This document shows positions 1 to 11,318 of a stretch of DNA of 64,000 nucleotides, in pieces. The notes beneath the pieces were generated by a model. That model was given only the letters and a program-made list of their open reading frames with translations. It was not told the origin of the DNA and did not search any database. The DNA is from Prolixibacteraceae bacterium (GTDB taxonomy: Bacteria > Bacteroidota > Bacteroidia > Bacteroidales > Prolixibacteraceae): NCBI GenBank assembly GCA_019856515.1, contig CP082230.1:4340001-4404000 (forward strand), read 5' to 3'. Positions within the stretch are counted from its first letter, which is position 1. Every line of letters starts with the position of its first letter. A program made the translations under genes and the position numbers.

Positions 1-3000
1 TGTTTTGTAATCGGCATCGTAGTACCACCAGACCATACAAACTCAGGATCTTCACCATTCAATTTATCGCTATCTTTAGCCCACAATAGAGCAAGATTGG
101 TACCTTGAACACTAAAATTACATGTTTTAATGCCTAGTCCTGAGATCCATTTCTTCGGTAAGTTGTAGCTTATAGATACATTCTTAAGTCGAATGAAAGA
201 GGCATCAGCAATCCAATAGTCTGACATGCCATATAGTCGGTATGCTCTTTGGATATCATTGGCATCATCTGCTTTTTTCATAAAAGCATAGTCTTGAATC
301 GCTGGAATATTTGTTTTGGTCTCATCTCCTGCAACTCTCCAACGGTTCTTTAGGTGTTCGGATAGTGAACTAGAATCATCATATTCGTAATTAAAGTCTT
401 GCATCACTCTTTTTACGTGACCAAATTGTCCTGTGATTAATGCAGAAACGGTTAAATTCTTAAACTTAATGCTGTTGCTGATACCCAAGTTTGTTGTGGG
501 TTCTAAGCTTCCAGAGTATTCAAAATCAGAGAAGTCGGCTGTCTGGAGCTTAAGATATCTTACTGTTTCGTTATCTCTATTATAGAATGTAGGTACTCCT
601 TTGGTATCCAAACCTGCAAATCTAGCAGAATATATTCCTCTTACAGCTCCTCCATTAGATGGTACTCCATATACACTTGTTGCTCTAGCAACCCAGTCTT
701 TCGTGACAAGATTCTTGATTTCACTATGGTGATAAGAGTAACTGAAAGAGGCTCTCCATGCAAAATTTTTCGTTTTTACCGGAATTACATCTAAAGACAT
801 CTCATAACCATAAGAATCCATATCTGCAATATTTCCTTTTTTAAACAGTTTTCCACCAATACCTGACGATTGGTAACGACCAATTAGGTCATACCCTTCA
901 CGATTATAGTAGTTGAAATCACCTGATACACGGTTGTTCCATATAGCAAACTCTGCACCAATGTTCAATTCATACTGCTTCTCCCAACTCAGGTCAGAGT
1001 TCTCTAAACCTTCAATCGAAATTCCTGTTTGTGATTGTGTTGGGTCTAATGGTCTTGCAATGTTGTAAGATCTGAGATATAGCGAGGCATTCTTTGCGTC
1101 ACCCAAGCTACCGTTCAATCCATAACCTGCACGAACAGCCAAATTATTTAGCCATGAAACATCCGTTAAGAAGTTCTCATTCTTCATATTCCATTTTGTA
1201 CTCACATTCCATGTTGGCATCCATCTCGCAGTCTTGGTTACACCTAGTCTGTTAGAACCATCATAACGGAAAGTACCATTGAAAGTGTATTTTCCTTTGT
1301 AGTTATAACCATAGTTAAGGAAGAATGCTTCGAATCTGTCATAACTCTTACTCAAACCATAATAACTCTTCCCTTTCAACGATAGTTTCTCCATAAAGTT
1401 CACTGTTGGGCTTGCTAAATTCCCCATGTCATAGTTAAACCCATATCCTTGAGTGTTGTTTGATACACGATCAATATATCGGAATTCCCCACCAGCCAAG
1501 AAGGTAAACATATGATCATCTCCAATCACTGGGTTCCAATTCACAGAACTGTTTACATAGTAATTGGTCATCAAGTTCTCATACAAATTTAATAGACCTC
1601 CACTTGGAAGAGAACTGTATTTAATCCCTGTTGTAGATCCTGGCTTCTCATACAAGAATCTGTTATCATCTCTTATGATTTCACTATCGTTAGGACCTGT
1701 ACCTGCTCTAAGTGCCGCTGCATGTGCTGAACTCTCATGGGTTTCCATTTGTGTTCTTGCTGTATAGTAGCGTGCCGATAGTCTTGTATTCCAAGTGAGA
1801 CGTTTGTTGAAATTGTAGTTGAATGTGGTGTTGAAGCTCATATCTCTAACATCCACTAACGTTTTATCTCTTTCAAGCTCCTGTAGCATGTTGAAATCAA
1901 CATAGTTTCTTCTGAAATACTCAGGATTACCGTTGTCGTCTTGTGTGCGGATATTTCTACTTGTAGTTAAGGCATAAATATAAGGGTTTAAATCAAAATC
2001 TCTCTCTACACGACCAGTATATCTATTTACACCACCTGCCGTTTTATCATTATCACTACTTGCTGATTGACTTGAACCAGGAAGTCTTTGATTTCTGTAA
2101 GATAGGTTGGTAGATGCTGTAACAGAGAATTTCTCGGATAATCTAAATGTTCCCTTTAATAGAGCAGTATATCGATCTACATTATCCGCAACAGTCCAAC
2201 CTGCATCATTAAGATAACCTAGTGAAACATAGAAATTACTCTTTTCACTTCCTCCAGAGACACTCACCGTGTGATTTTGTTGTATGCCTGTTTGGAATAA
2301 CTGATCAAACCAATCTGTATTGGCATTCTCATATTTTCTAAGGAAATTATTTATCTCTGTATCTTCCGCACTACTCCAATCCACATTATTCTTACTAATC
2401 TCATTGAATAGTTTTGCATATGCTCCATGATTCTTTGCAAATTGTGTATTCGCAATATTGATCCACCCTTTTTCGTAGATCTCTTTGTTGACTTGCATCT
2501 GATCTTTTGAATTCAGAATGTTGTAGTCATTATACGAAGGAATTGGTCTTACTGTCAATCCCATGCTGTAATTTACATTTAAGGTACCATCTTTACCTTT
2601 TTTCGTGCTGATTACAATTACACCATTCATCGCACGTGCTCCATAAAGAGCCGTTGCTGATGCATCCTTTAGAATCTGAAAACTTTCAATATCATCAGAA
2701 TTAATTCCTGCAACCCCTGAACTGATGATGGTTTTCATGTCACCAGAGTTTAAGTCATCCATAGATACATCTACAGCATCCTCTAGTACTACACCATCTA
2801 CAACCCATAGTGGTTTTTGATTTCCATAGATTGATGATGCACCACGTACTCTAATTTTTGGTGCAGCACCGAAAGTAGATGAGACGTTCTGAACAGATAC
2901 ACCTGCTACTCGACCTTCTAAAGATTTTGAGATATCCGCCTCACTTGCAAGTTGAACATCATCCATCTTTACTTTGGCAGCAGCTCCTGCAAATAGTTTA

Positions 3001-3419
3001 CGGTCTACTTTCTGATACCCAGTCACAATCACTTCATCAAGTTGCTCTGCATCGCTCTTAAGTGTGACTTTAATAGTAGACTTACCTTGTATTTTTAACT
3101 CTTGCGTCTCCATACCGATGTATGAAACCACTAGTATAGCTTGAGGGTTGCTATATCTGATATTAAATTTTCCATCAAAATCTGTTGCGGCACCGTTGGT
3201 TGTCCCTTTAATGATCACTGTTACTCCTGGTATTGGAGCTCCTTTAGTGTCAATAACAGTACCTGAGATCGTCTTTTTCTCTTGGTTGGCTTTGGTTGCT
3301 GCTTTTATAGGTGCAGCATAAGTGCTGAAACTGCCCAGTAAAATAAAAGCAAAAAGACAATATACAATTGTCTTCCGAGGAATGGTTATCCCTCTTAGGT
3401 TTCTAAAAATAGATTTCAT
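1..3419 (-). CDS. SusC/RagA-type TonB-dependent outer-membrane receptor (3' end outside window)
   Basis: About 1139 codons are visible on the minus strand from an ATG at 3419; the gene runs off the left edge, so its C-terminus is missing. The start gives a signal peptide (MKSIFRNLRG, then a hydrophobic run ending near STYAAP). Next comes a carboxypeptidase-regulatory-like domain (KKTISGTVIDTKGAPIPGV, GKFNIRY), then the plug with GYQKVDRK and the SusC hallmark KIRVRGASSIYG...PLWVVDGV, then ALYGARAMNGVIVISTKKG. The rest reads as beta-barrel. SusC proteins import oligosaccharides through the outer membrane with a SusD lipoprotein; the partner gene would lie to the left, outside the window. There is no STN domain. 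Substrate cannot be told from sequence. It is far from the glycosaminoglycan cluster and not obviously part of it. Confidence 0.95.
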   Translation of the reverse strand, partial: MKSIFRNLRGITIPRKTIVYCLFAFILLGSFSTYAAPIKAATKANQEKKTISGTVIDTKGAPIPGVTVIIKGTTNGAATDFDGKFNIRYSNPQAILVVSYIGMETQELKIQGKSTIKVTLKSDAEQLDEVIVTGYQKVDRKLFAGAAAKVKMDDVQLASEADISKSLEGRVAGVSVQNVSSTFGAAPKIRVRGASSIYGNQKPLWVVDGVVLEDAVDVSMDDLNSGDMKTIISSGVAGINSDDIESFQILKDASATALYGARAMNGVIVISTKKGKDGTLNVNYSMGLTVRPIPSYNDYNILNSKDQMQVNKEIYEKGWINIANTQFAKNHGAYAKLFNEISKNNVDWSSAEDTEINNFLRKYENANTDWFDQLFQTGIQQNHTVSVSGGSEKSNFYVSLGYLNDAGWTVADNVDRYTALLKGTFRLSEKFSVTASTNLSYRNQRLPGSSQSASSDNDKTAGGVNRYTGRVERDFDLNPYIYALTTSRNIRTQDDNGNPEYFRRNYVDFNMLQELERDKTLVDVRDMSFNTTFNYNFNKRLTWNTRLSARYYTARTQMETHESSAHAAALRAGTGPNDSEIIRDDNRFLYEKPGSTTGIKYSSLPSGGLLNLYENLMTNYYVNSSVNWNPVIGDDHMFTFLAGGEFRYIDRVSNNTQGYGFNYDMGNLASPTVNFMEKLSLKGKSYYGLSKSYDRFEAFFLNYGYNYKGKYTFNGTFRYDGSNRLGVTKTARWMPTWNVSTKWNMKNENFLTDVSWLNNLAVRAGYGLNGSLGDAKNASLYLRSYNIARPLDPTQSQTGISIEGLENSDLSWEKQYELNIGAEFAIWNNRVSGDFNYYNREGYDLIGRYQSSGIGGKLFKKGNIADMDSYGYEMSLDVIPVKTKNFAWRASFSYSYHHSEIKNLVTKDWVARATSVYGVPSNGGAVRGIYSARFAGLDTKGVPTFYNRDNETVRYLKLQTADFSDFEYSGSLEPTTNLGISNSIKFKNLTVSALITGQFGHVKRVMQDFNYEYDDSSSLSEHLKNRWRVAGDETKTNIPAIQDYAFMKKADDANDIQRAYRLYGMSDYWIADASFIRLKNVSISYNLPKKWISGLGIKTCNFSVQGTNLALLWAKDSDKLNGEDPEFVWSGGTTMPITK

Positions 3420-4477
3420 AAATGTTGATATAAATGTTACAATAAATGCCTATCATTTGGTTTTAAGTCTAAAAAAAAGATTCAAGGATGGGAATCAAAG
3501 AACCCCTAATTTATATGATGTTCATTAGTGTTAATGCAAATTAATGAATAATTATACAAATAAACAATAGTTAACCTATGTGCCTTGACTTATATCATAT
3601 GTAAATTAATATATCTGCATATATGTTAAACTGATAAGAGATACGGATTGTTTAGTGTCTATTTGTTTTTTTGTGTAAATCTAGTGTTGTTAAATAATAA
3701 TTTGTAGTGTTAAAATGAATTGCTTTATGTTGTGTGTTGAATAAAATAGACCCTAGATTAGATATGTTAGCACATATTTTATGTTTACATAAATGCCCTT
3801 TTTATATTTGATTCTATGGGTGATGAGATGTGTTATTAAATGGATAATTAATCAGGGAAGCACAGAAACTATTTTATACAATAACTGAAGATTCATCTAA
3901 TAAGTGACTGCAAAAGAAATGTGAAAATGTGATTGTGGTAACTGTAATCTGCTATTATGTAATATAGTAACATATACTCAAATGGATTTTTGATTATATG
4001 TTACTACTGTTCATTGAGACATTCTAGTGTCTGGGAAAACATGTCATCTTTTTTTGTAAATCGAGATGAAACGAATTTAGGTATTTCATGTTTTACTCTC
4101 GATAAAGAGAAGGGATGTTAAGGTCCAACTAGGTTCGATTCAATCATCTTGTCTCATTTAATGCTGCTGCAATTATGTGTCTACAATATTACCCTTTGAT
4201 CCACATAAGTATATCTGATGTTCTATTTTCATCCAAATATTCATATCTATAGATTAATCGACCATTAAATGATATTGGTACAGTTATTTGCTTTTTACTT
4301 CTTAAACATGCTCTCAATAAATAGATTCGGAACGATTATTTGTAAGATCGTGATCCTCTTGAATAATATGTCACTTGGGTTTATATCTCATCAAGCCTAA
4401 AATTATCTGATGAGATATAGATGTAATAGTCTTGGATATGTTGGAGTCAGATATTTCGAATTATGAGGAATAAAAAA
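3420..4477. other. Intergenic region with a possible coding relic
   Basis: About 1 kb of very AT-rich sequence between the SusC gene and the guaB terminator. No convincing gene is present. On the minus strand around 4192-4334 a stop-bounded stretch of about 45 codons (including ITVPISFNGRLIYRYEYLD) looks protein-like but has no start and matches no family I can name; it may be a relic of a transposase or other gene. Otherwise I see nothing. Confidence 0.3.
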
Positions 4478-4512
4478 AGCAGTAAATCGAAGTGTATTTT
4501 CGATTTACTGCT
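4478..4512 (-). terminator. Intrinsic terminator of guaB
   Basis: A 14-bp perfect inverted repeat (AGCAGTAAATCGAA / TTCGATTTACTGCT) with a 7-nt loop is followed on the minus strand by a run of seven T (plus-strand 4472-4478). It lies 70 bp past the guaB stop, in the right orientation. Confidence 0.85.
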
Positions 4513-4582
4513 CTATATATAAGATAACTTGTAGGTAATGAATACTGCTGTTATCTAACCCCTCAAATCGTTGAGAAGCTTA

Positions 4583-6055
4583 TTAGTCGCGACTATAGTT
4601 TGGTGCTTCACGAGTAATGGTAACATCATGAGGATGACTTTCTGTCATACCTGCTGATGTAATACGCGTGAATTTAGCATTGTGTAGTTCTGTGATATTG
4701 TTTGAACCACAATATCCCATACCGGCTCTAAGCCCACCTACCATCTGATACAATACTTCGTCTAAACGACCTTTATATGCTACACGAGAAACGATTCCTT
4801 CTGGAACAAGCTTCTTCACGTCATCTTCTACATCTTGGAAGTAACGATCTTTTGATCCATTCTCCATTGCATCGATAGATCCCATACCGCGGTATGATTT
4901 AAATTTACGACCTTGGAAGATGATTGTTTCGCCTGGCGCTTCATCTACTCCTGCAAAAAGAGATCCACACATCACTGTGTTTCCTCCAGCAGCAATGGCT
5001 TTTACAATATCTCCTGAGTAACGAAGTCCACCATCTGCAATAACAGGAACACCGCTGTTTTTGATTGCTTTTGCTACATTATAGATTGCCGAAAGTTGTG
5101 GTACACCTACCCCTGCAACAACACGAGTTGTACAGATTGAACCAGGTCCAATACCTACTTTCACAGCATCTGCACCAGCAAATACTAGTTCAGAAGCAGC
5201 TTCTGCAGTAGCGATATTACCAACAATAAAATCAACCTGAGGATATGCAGCCTTCGCTTTCTTAAGCACTTCGATTACCCCTTTAGAGTGACCATGAGCC
5301 GTGTCGATAACGATAGCATCTACTTCAGCATTTACCAGTGCATCAACTCTTTGCATCGTATCGCCAGTGACACCAACACCAGCAGCAACACGTAAACGAC
5401 CTTTGCTGTCTTTACAAGCAAGAGGCTTATCTTTTGCTTTGGTGATATCCTTATAGGTTACCAGTCCAAGAAGCTTGTTGTTACCATCCACAACAGGAAG
5501 TTTCTCTATCTTATGATTTTGAAGAATCTGTGCAGCTTTCTCAAGATCGGTAGCAACATCTGTAGTTACAAGGTTTTCAGAAGTCATCACTTCGCTAATC
5601 TTTCTTGTAAGATTACTTTCGAATCTAAGATCACGATTGGTAACAATTCCAATCAACTGTTTGTCATCTTCTGTAACAGGAATTCCACCAATTTTATTGG
5701 TCTCCATGATACGAAGTGCATCACGTACAGTTTTGTTTGGAGAGATCGTAATTGGGTCGTAGATCATTCCATTTTCTGCACGTTTCACAATCTTTACTTG
5801 CTTTGCTTGTGCCTCGATAGACATATTCTTGTGAATAACTCCAATTCCACCTTCACGAGCCATAGCGATAGCCATGCTTGCTTCGGTTACGGTGTCCATT
5901 GCAGCAGACACGATTGGGGTATTCAATTCAATGTTACGAGAGAATTTTGTTTTAAGGCTCACGTTGCGTGGCAGTACTTCGGAATATGCGGGTACAAGAA
6001 GCACGTCATCGAAGGTAAGACCTTCAAATACAACTTTATCTGAAAAAAACGACAT
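4583..6055 (-). CDS. guaB: Inosine-5'-monophosphate dehydrogenase
   Basis: A 490-residue protein of normal family length. It oxidises IMP to XMP with NAD+, the committed step of GMP synthesis in the cytoplasm. The N-terminal [19 protein letters not shown] is diagnostic. A tandem CBS pair lies at about residues 95-205 inside the TIM barrel. The catalytic loop [11 protein letters not shown] places the nucleophilic cysteine at C308, followed by the flap ([10 protein letters not shown]) and the C-terminal [11 protein letters not shown] monovalent-cation region. The start ATG at 6055 gives [15 protein letters not shown], typical of Bacteroidota GuaB. It is a single-gene unit with its own terminator. 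Confidence 0.98.
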   Translation of the reverse strand: MSFFSDKVVFEGLTFDDVLLVPAYSEVLPRNVSLKTKFSRNIELNTPIVSAAMDTVTEASMAIAMAREGGIGVIHKNMSIEAQAKQVKIVKRAENGMIYDPITISPNKTVRDALRIMETNKIGGIPVTEDDKQLIGIVTNRDLRFESNLTRKISEVMTSENLVTTDVATDLEKAAQILQNHKIEKLPVVDGNNKLLGLVTYKDITKAKDKPLACKDSKGRLRVAAGVGVTGDTMQRVDALVNAEVDAIVIDTAHGHSKGVIEVLKKAKAAYPQVDFIVGNIATAEAASELVFAGADAVKVGIGPGSICTTRVVAGVGVPQLSAIYNVAKAIKNSGVPVIADGGLRYSGDIVKAIAAGGNTVMCGSLFAGVDEAPGETIIFQGRKFKSYRGMGSIDAMENGSKDRYFQDVEDDVKKLVPEGIVSRVAYKGRLDEVLYQMVGGLRAGMGYCGSNNITELHNAKFTRITSAGMTESHPHDVTITREAPNYSRD

Positions 6056-6836
6056 GGGTAATAAATTTTTGGATTAGAAACGTTTTTTTATTTAATCGGC
6101 AAAGGTAGTTTATTTGAGGGATATAATAAAAATATTTATTGTGAAATAAGATGAAAAAAATAGGGGCTCTTGAAGGTCAGCTCTCTGAGATAATGGTAGT
6201 AAAAAATAAATTGGCATGATGCCTTTGGTTAGAGAAAATATCCCTCTGATAGTTTGTGAAACCTCTTATATCAACGTTATTTGGAGTTCGGTAAGCCTCA
6301 TTCAAAGGTCTCACTTATTTGTAGCCGTTGTATGGTTTGTGATCTTGAAAATGATAAAACGTGGTTTGTCTGTCATTATTGGGTAATATCGATATATCAA
6401 TAGGGTATGATCAAGCCTTTTGCTTCACATTTAAGAGAGAGGTTCTTTACGTTTGGTTTACCAAATAGTCGTGTGGAGGTAAGGGAAGGGTAACTTAAGG
6501 GTAAGTTTAGGGTAACTTAAGTATAGGGAAGGTGGCTAGAAGGTATAGGGTAGAATCGTAGTTTTTTGCTGTGAATGATTCACTCTGTGGTTGACAAATA
6601 GAGTTGTACTATTAATTCGATGGTAGCATGTCACAAATAATCATTTTACGACAGCTTGATTTTTGCTGTTTTACGATCACTGTAATGCTGTTATGCTTTG
6701 GTTTGGGGAATCAATGTTGTACTGCTATTTTGAGTGTTTATTGTGGGGAAAGAGGATAGTTTGTGGATGTTTTCTTTGATGTGAGAGGACAATGATTTAA
6801 TTTTGCTTATCTTAAAGTTTGGAATTAAAATTGATC
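6056..6836. other. Intergenic region between guaB and recQ
   Basis: About 780 bp separating divergent guaB and recQ. No gene-like frame is convincing. An 11-bp direct repeat (GGGTAACTTAA) occurs at 6488-6498 and 6510-6520, 22 bp apart, inside a G/T-rich stretch. Promoters for both genes must lie here, but I could not place a clear TANNTTTG box for either. Confidence 0.3.
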
Positions 6837-8723
6837 ATGTTGAACGAATATAGGTCCATATTAAAGCAATATTATGGTTTTGAGGTTTTTCGCCCATTGC
6901 AAGAGGATATTATAGACTCGGTGGTGAAGGGGGAGGATGCGCTTGGAATTATGCCAACAGGTGGAGGAAAATCTATTGTTTTCCAAGTTGCTGCGTTGGC
7001 ACGTGGCGGATTGTGTGTGGTGGTTACACCTCTGATTTCGTTGATGCAAGATCAAGTAAGTAAGCTGAATTCTATTGGGATCAAGGCGGTGGCATTGGTT
7101 TCTGGAATGAGCAAGCATGAGGTGCATATTGCCTTGGATGCTGTGGAGTATGGTAATACTCCTTTCTTATATCTCTCTCCAGAGAGACTTCAAAGTGATA
7201 TTATTCAGAGGCGAATAGGGCACCTTCCTATCAATTTGATTGTGGTGGATGAGGCGCACTGTATTTCGCAGTGGGGTTTTGATTTTCGTCCATCTTATCG
7301 TGAGATTTGTGTTTTTAGGGATGCTTTTTCGGATGTTCCTGTGTTGGCTCTTACTGCTACTGCGACTCCATGGGTTGCACGAGATATTCAGAAAGAGTTG
7401 CACTTTAAGAAGGAGAATATATTTAAGAAGAGTTTTGTTCGTCCCAACCTGAATTATAGGGTACGTAAGTTAAAGAATAAGGACCAATATCTGATCTCTG
7501 TTTTAAAGAAAGCAAAAGGGGCAGGTTTGGTCTATGTGCGGACCAGGCGTAAGGCTCGTATTATATCAGAGATGCTTAGGAATCACGGTATTCATGCCGA
7601 CTTTTATCATGGGGGGTTGACTCCCGAGTTGCGAGCCCAGAAGCAGCAAGATTGGATTGATGGTAAGATAAGGATCATCATTGGAACGAATGCTTTCGGG
7701 ATGGGTATTGATAAGCACAATGTTCGTTTTGTGGTGCATTATGATGTGCCGAGCTCGATGGAGGCTTATTATCAAGAGGCTGGTAGGGCTGGGCGTGATG
7801 AGATGCGTTCGGTGGTGGTGTTGCTCTATAATGAGGAGGATAAGAGGGGGTTAGAACGTGATTTGGAGGCTGCCTTTCCGGACATTGATCAAGTTAGGAA
7901 TATCTATGAGTCTTTGTGTAATCGTCTTGAGATTCCGATCAATTCGGGGGAAGGGAGGTCTTTTCCTGTCGATGTGATGGAGTTTTGTAAGAAGTTTGGC
8001 TATACGATGATTCATGTGTTTCATGCGATGAAATTGATGGAGAAGGAGGGTTATATCCAATATATGGATGAGATGCAGAGTGAGTCGAAGGTGAATATTG
8101 CGATTGGCCGAGACGATCTGTATGTTTTTCAGGTTGATAATCCTGCGTATGATAAATTTATACGTGTTTTGTTGAGAATGTATGAGGGTGTTTTTGTTGA
8201 TTACATTCAGGTTAATGAACAGGAGATGGCTGATCATTTGAGGTGGTCGAAGGAGAAGGTAGAGAAGGTGTTGGGGATTCTAGATAAGAGCGGGGTGGTG
8301 CATTATAGTGCTGCTAAAAAGACGGCTTATGTCTCGATGCTTCGTAATCGGGTCTCTAAGGATCACTTCTTGTTTAATCGACAGAAGTATCAGGAGCGAA
8401 AGAATTTTGCCTTGGAGCGAATGACGCGTATGATTGATTATTGTGAAGTCGGAGAGACTTGTCGTTCGGTCTTTATCTCCAACTATTTTGGAGAGTATGA
8501 TGTTTCGGAGTGTGGAGTTTGTGATATTTGTCAATCTGGTCCTTCGGAGACCTCCACGTTGATCGATAGGGTGAAATCGTCGATAGTGGCACCTGTCTCT
8601 TTGATACGATTACACTCGCTATTTGCAGATGAGAAGAGCTTTCCTATGGTGTTGGACCAGTTGTTGAAATCTGAAGAAGTGGTGTTTGACAAGAATGGCT
8701 TCCTCGTATTAAAAGGGAAATAA
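6837..8723 (+). CDS. recQ: ATP-dependent DNA helicase RecQ
   Basis: A superfamily 2 3'-5' DNA helicase acting in recombination and fork repair. Helicase motifs appear in order: motif 0 FRPLQEDII, Walker A MPTGGGKS (Lys about residue 45), DEAH box [19 protein letters not shown], motif III LTATAT, motif [11 protein letters not shown] and motif [13 protein letters not shown]. The RQC zinc site follows (CEVGETCRS...CGVCDIC), then the winged helix. There is no HRDC domain, so at 628 residues it is a HRDC-less form common in Bacteroidota. An in-frame TTG lies 18 bp upstream at 6819; I prefer the ATG at 6837 ([15 protein letters not shown]), which starts directly at the conserved helix. Confidence 0.96.
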   Translation: MLNEYRSILKQYYGFEVFRPLQEDIIDSVVKGEDALGIMPTGGGKSIVFQVAALARGGLCVVVTPLISLMQDQVSKLNSIGIKAVALVSGMSKHEVHIALDAVEYGNTPFLYLSPERLQSDIIQRRIGHLPINLIVVDEAHCISQWGFDFRPSYREICVFRDAFSDVPVLALTATATPWVARDIQKELHFKKENIFKKSFVRPNLNYRVRKLKNKDQYLISVLKKAKGAGLVYVRTRRKARIISEMLRNHGIHADFYHGGLTPELRAQKQQDWIDGKIRIIIGTNAFGMGIDKHNVRFVVHYDVPSSMEAYYQEAGRAGRDEMRSVVVLLYNEEDKRGLERDLEAAFPDIDQVRNIYESLCNRLEIPINSGEGRSFPVDVMEFCKKFGYTMIHVFHAMKLMEKEGYIQYMDEMQSESKVNIAIGRDDLYVFQVDNPAYDKFIRVLLRMYEGVFVDYIQVNEQEMADHLRWSKEKVEKVLGILDKSGVVHYSAAKKTAYVSMLRNRVSKDHFLFNRQKYQERKNFALERMTRMIDYCEVGETCRSVFISNYFGEYDVSECGVCDICQSGPSETSTLIDRVKSSIVAPVSLIRLHSLFADEKSFPMVLDQLLKSEEVVFDKNGFLVLKGK

Positions 8724-8801
8724 CAATCATAAAAGTGGGAAAGCTCATTTGGTTGATGTATTTTTGAAGAATAAGAATAAGGTTTAAATCATAGAATCAT
8801 A

Positions 8802-9344
8802 ATGGGAGAGGAAAGTTTAAATCACATTGTGTATGACAAGAATGTGGTTGAATTCGTTGCTGTTGCAAATGAGTACTGTCTATTTGTGGAGCAAAACTCT
8901 TTTGAGAAGCGTTCCGAATATCTAGCGAATATTCAAAAGTTTTGGTCTTTGTTGTACCTGAAAGCAACGATGTTGCCATCTGTAGATGGTGGAGATATGT
9001 TTGCAGAAAAATTTGTTGAGGAGCATGACTACTGGTTTCTTCAGAGCAAGATATCTAATTTTTTAGGTGAGCATGATAGTTATACGGGGTATTCAGATTC
9101 GGACCATTATCTATTAGATGAGGCGTCGCAGAGTACGCTTTCGGAGAATATAATGGATGTCTACCAAGACTTGAAAGATTTTGTAATGTCTTATCAACTA
9201 GGGGTAGAGGATGCAATGGAAGCCGCACTGTTTGAGTGTGAAGAGCATTTTCAGATGCATTGGGGAAAGCTGATGTTGAATGGATTGAGAGTGTTGCATA
9301 TTCTGTTGTATGGAGATCAAGATATAGATAGCGAGGAAGCATAG
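8802..9344 (+). CDS. DUF5063 domain protein
   Basis: A 180-residue acidic, mostly helical, soluble protein with no signal peptide. Its length and sequence (NHIVYDKNVVEFVAVANEYC near the start; HWGKLMLNGLRVLHILLY near the end) fit the DUF5063 family, known mainly from Bacteroidota with no assigned biochemical function. It lies between recQ and a 3'-5' exonuclease gene with gaps of 78 and 61 bp on the same strand, so it is probably co-transcribed with nucleic-acid enzymes. I recall DUF5063 next to such exonucleases in related genomes, but that recollection is not checked here. Confidence 0.75.
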   Translation: MGEESLNHIVYDKNVVEFVAVANEYCLFVEQNSFEKRSEYLANIQKFWSLLYLKATMLPSVDGGDMFAEKFVEEHDYWFLQSKISNFLGEHDSYTGYSDSDHYLLDEASQSTLSENIMDVYQDLKDFVMSYQLGVEDAMEAALFECEEHFQMHWGKLMLNGLRVLHILLYGDQDIDSEEA

Positions 9345-9405
9345 CAACCAATAAACTGCTTTGACAATAGTTTAATAGAGCGTTATATTCAGTAGATTCA
9401 TTTAT

Positions 9406-10008
9406 ATGTTATTTTTTGAAGGAAAAAAAAGCATTTCTAAAGAGGAGCTGGCTGCTTTACCTTTAGATGCGTATAATGGGGAGATCGTTTTAGTTGATTC
9501 TGAAGAAGAGATAGAACAGATCTGTGTTGGTTTGCAACAGTATTCGATTTTAGGTTTTGATACTGAGACAAGACCGGCATTTAAAAAAGGGGTGGTTCAT
9601 GAGGTCTCTTTGTTACAACTTTCTACAGATGACCATGTTTTTTTATTTAGATTAAACAAAATAGGTATCCCAACTTGTTTAAAGAAAGTGTTAGAGAATA
9701 AAAACATCTTGAAAGTTGGTGCTGCTATCCGTGATGATATCAAAGGATTAAATAGAATCCGAAAGTTTCATGCGGATGGTTTTGTTGAGCTACAAGATTT
9801 CGTTAAAGAGTATGATATCGAGAATTTTGGTCTGAAGAAGTTGGCTGGATTGGTTCTTGGTTTCAGAATATCGAAAGGTCAACGATTAACCAATTGGGAG
9901 AATGAAATTCTAACTCCAGCGCAACAAGTTTATGCTGCAACGGATGCTTGGGTGTCATCGGAGATATATAAGAAGTTGATCTCTTATGATGAATTAGAAA
10001 AAGATTAA
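9406..10008 (+). CDS. 3'-5' exonuclease, RNase D/DEDDy type
   Basis: A 200-residue single-domain DEDDy exonuclease of the RNase D / WRN-exonuclease fold. Visible motifs: Exo I GFDTETRPAF (catalytic Asp and Glu), Exo II region KVGAAIRDDIKGL (Asp), and Exo III YAATDAWVSSEIYKKL with the Tyr four residues before the final Asp, which defines DEDDy. There is no HRDC domain, unlike full RNase D. It probably trims RNA or DNA 3' ends; the substrate is not determinable. The neighbours are DUF5063 upstream and a DEAD-box RNA helicase 83 bp downstream, all plus strand. Confidence 0.92.
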   Translation: MLFFEGKKSISKEELAALPLDAYNGEIVLVDSEEEIEQICVGLQQYSILGFDTETRPAFKKGVVHEVSLLQLSTDDHVFLFRLNKIGIPTCLKKVLENKNILKVGAAIRDDIKGLNRIRKFHADGFVELQDFVKEYDIENFGLKKLAGLVLGFRISKGQRLTNWENEILTPAQQVYAATDAWVSSEIYKKLISYDELEKD

Positions 10009-10091
10009 ATCATAGATCCATACCATGTAAGTGAGTTTTCATCGTGTGTGTATAAAGAGAATTTTTCGGGTGTGAGATCTTCAAAATAAAA

Positions 10092-11309
10092 ATGCAATTG
10101 AAGTTTATAGATATAGATTTTACAGAACCCCTTCATGAGGGGATCGAAGCAATGGGGTATAAAGAGTGTACTCCTATTCAGGAAAAGGCGATACCAGTGA
10201 TTCAAGAGCGTAAAGATCTTATTGCATGTGCTCAGACAGGAACAGGTAAAACTGCGGCTTTTCTATTGCCCATATTAGATCGAATCTCACAATGTCCTGA
10301 TGATTCTAAGATACGAGCATTGATCATTGTGCCTACCAGAGAACTTGCGTTGCAGATTGACCAGCAGATTGAAGGAATGTCATATTATTCGAATGTTTCA
10401 TCGATACCTGTGTATGGTGGAAGCGAGAGTGATATGTGGTCAAGACAGAAGCAGGCATTGTCGAGTGGAGCAGATATTGTGGTGGCAACACCAGGACGTT
10501 TGCTACAGCATCTGGGGTTTAATTATGTCGATTTGAAAGAGATTGATGTGGTGATACTTGATGAGGCGGATAGGATGCTTGATATGGGTTTTTATGAGGA
10601 TATCGTAAAAATCATGTCTGAGACGCCTGATAGTCGTCAGACACTGTTGTTCTCTGCTACGATGCCTTCAAAGATACGTAAGTTGGCGAATACGATTCTT
10701 AATGATCCTGAAGAGGTTAATATTGCGATCTCTAAGCCTGCGGAGAAGATATTACAGGTGGCTTATATGGTTTATGACAAGAATAAGGTTGCGTTAATCC
10801 AATCTCTATTGGAGGGGAAAGATTATTTGAATGGCGCGATTATCTTCTGTTCGCGTAAGTCGGATGTAAACGAGCTGAGTCGTGCCTTAAATAAGCTAAA
10901 TCTACATTCTGCTGCTATTCATTCTGATTTGGATCAAAAGGAGCGAGAGAATGCTCTATTAGATTTTAGAAGTCATAAGATTCAGCTTTTGGTGGCTACC
11001 GACATATTGGCTCGAGGTATAGATATTAAAGATCTGGACCTTGTGATTAATTATAATGTGCCCAACGATGCAGCGGATTATGTACATAGAGTTGGTCGTA
11101 CTGCACGTGCCGATGCCTCTGGTATTGCGATCACGTTAATCTCGGATAAGGATCAGAGTGAATTTAAAGATATTGAAGTGCTTATTGAGAGAGAAATTCT
11201 TAAGTTGAATACACCGCCTGAGATAGGTGATTCACCAGTCTATGCGCCAAATAGTAAGCGTCATCATGGCTTTAATAAGAAAAGACGTTTTTATAAGAAA
11301 AAGAAATAA
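10092..11309 (+). CDS. DEAD-box ATP-dependent RNA helicase (RhlE-like)
   Basis: A 405-residue RNA helicase. All motifs are present: Q motif (GYKECTPIQEKAIPVI), Walker A AQTGTGKT (residues 47-54), PTRELALQI, GG, TPGRLLQHL, VILDEADRMLDMGF, SATMPSKIR, IIFCSRKSDV, LVATDILARGIDI and YVHRVGRTARAD. A short Lys/Arg-rich tail (KRHHGFNKKRRFYKKKK) ends the protein, as in RhlE-type helicases that use a basic tail for RNA binding. It unwinds short RNA duplexes, in ribosome assembly or cold-adapted RNA turnover. The xseA ATG follows within about 10 bp, so translation of the two may be coupled. Confidence 0.95.
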   Translation: MQLKFIDIDFTEPLHEGIEAMGYKECTPIQEKAIPVIQERKDLIACAQTGTGKTAAFLLPILDRISQCPDDSKIRALIIVPTRELALQIDQQIEGMSYYSNVSSIPVYGGSESDMWSRQKQALSSGADIVVATPGRLLQHLGFNYVDLKEIDVVILDEADRMLDMGFYEDIVKIMSETPDSRQTLLFSATMPSKIRKLANTILNDPEEVNIAISKPAEKILQVAYMVYDKNKVALIQSLLEGKDYLNGAIIFCSRKSDVNELSRALNKLNLHSAAIHSDLDQKERENALLDFRSHKIQLLVATDILARGIDIKDLDLVINYNVPNDAADYVHRVGRTARADASGIAITLISDKDQSEFKDIEVLIEREILKLNTPPEIGDSPVYAPNSKRHHGFNKKRRFYKKKK

Positions 11310-11318
11310 TTGATTTCA

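Noticed and set aside
5513..6077. Frames of 176 and 67 codons antisense to guaB
   Set aside because: They are opposite-strand shadows of a strongly conserved gene and have no family resemblance.
6819..6836. TTG start giving a longer RecQ
   Set aside because: The six extra residues are not part of the family start; ATG 6837 begins at the conserved helix.
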